Shown here one piece after another: positions 5,260 to 5,601 of a stretch of DNA of 5,601 bases. The notes below the pieces were generated by a model that ran no database searches, was not told the origin of the DNA, and worked only from the letters and a program-made list of their open reading frames with translations. Source of the stretch: Acidimicrobiia bacterium (GTDB lineage Bacteria; Actinomycetota; Acidimicrobiia; Spongiisociales; SHLN01); assembly GCA_004283105.1 (NCBI GenBank), contig SHLN01000173.1:1-5601 (forward strand). Reading direction: 5' to 3'. Numbering within the stretch: the stretch's first letter is position 1; every line of letters starts with the position of its first letter. Both the position numbers and the translations under genes were made by a program.

Positions 5260-5601
5260 TCAGGCACCGACCAGGTATTCGTTGATGGCGGCTGCCGCCC
5301 TTCTCCCGGCCCCCATCGCCAGGATCACTGTTGCTCCGCCGGTGACGATGTCGCCTCCGGCGTACACCCCGGTCTTGTTCGTTGCCCCGCCGTCGTCGAC
5401 AACCAGGGTTCCCCGGCGGCCAACCTCGAGGTCCGGGGAGGCGTTGGTGAGGAGAGGGTTGGGAGCGTTACCGATGGCGACGATGGCCAGCGACACATCT
5501 GTCTCGAACGTGTCCCCCTCCAGGGGCACTGGCGATCGGCGCCCGGACTCGTCGGGTTCCCCCAGCTCCATCCGTTGGAGCACAACCGAGGTCAACTTGC
5601 C
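5260..5601 (-). CDS. glutamate synthase GltA / NfnL-type flavoprotein, C-terminal part (cut by window edge)
   Basis: The last 113 residues of a pyridine-nucleotide oxidoreductase of the glutamate synthase small-chain group; the start lies beyond the right edge. Seen directly: RMELGEPDESGRRSPVP at 10-26, VAIGNAPNPLL at 41-51, and GVYAGGDIVTGGATVILAMG at 78-97 followed by AGRRAAAAINEYL. AGGD (81-84) is the FAD-binding aspartate motif. The ending TGGATVILAMGAGRRAA is the form found in the homotetrameric GltA and NfnL/sulfide-dehydrogenase group. Classical GltD instead ends near RGxxLVVxAIxEGRxAA. The enzyme passes electrons between NADPH and either glutamate synthesis or ferredoxin; the N-terminal iron-sulfur region needed to decide is outside. 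It ends 26 bases before the DUF368 gene on the same strand, probably in one operon. The TTG at 5593-5595 is an internal leucine codon, not a start. Confidence 0.9.
   Translation of the reverse strand, partial: GKLTSVVLQRMELGEPDESGRRSPVPLEGDTFETDVSLAIVAIGNAPNPLLTNASPDLEVGRRGTLVVDDGGATNKTGVYAGGDIVTGGATVILAMGAGRRAAAAINEYLVGA

Overview
The window is GC-rich and tightly packed with coding sequence. It holds five protein genes, plus or minus partial ends, and one real intergenic control region of 120 bases (2201-2320). The best guess for the host is a high-GC actinobacterium, possibly of the Acidimicrobiia type. The reasons are the base composition, an ScfR-type (RamB/PrpR) regulator, which is mainly an actinobacterial family, and the close packing. 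This is inference from gene content; there is no rRNA or other marker here. No stretch over 300 bases lacks a gene, and I see no tRNA, rRNA, CRISPR array, insertion sequence or attachment site.

Left part (1-2320): the glyoxylate shunt. On the minus strand malate synthase A (aceB, 617-2200) is followed after 28 bases by isocitrate lyase (aceA, 588 down to the window edge, first 196 residues only). Divergent from aceB on the plus strand is a RamB/PrpR-like regulator (2321-3754) with an XRE helix-turn-helix, a decayed ImmA/IrrE-like middle domain and a cysteine-bearing C-terminal domain. The shared 120-base intergenic region contains a perfect 7+6+7 inverted repeat (2272-2291) sitting between good -35 and -10 boxes for the regulator, and a separate 8-base palindrome TCACGTGA (2256-2263). 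Together this looks like a self-contained regulator-plus-target module for growth on acetate or fatty acids.

Right part (3756-5601): a second minus-strand operon, read right to left. First comes the C-terminal 113 residues of a GltA/NfnL-type NADPH-linked flavoprotein. Next, after 26 bases, is a DUF368 membrane protein (PopT-type polyprenyl-phosphate transporter family). Its stop overlaps the start of dtd (D-aminoacyl-tRNA deacylase) in an ATGA. dtd converges on the regulator gene, with one base separating the two stop codons (TGAGTCA).

The most unusual item is the N-terminus of the DUF368 protein. About 50 residues precede the canonical family start, and residues 11-38 match the conserved C-terminal sigma-28-binding region of the anti-sigma factor FlgM at identical spacing. 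If real, this is a FlgM-like domain joined in frame to a lipid-carrier transporter, a combination I do not know of as a described architecture.
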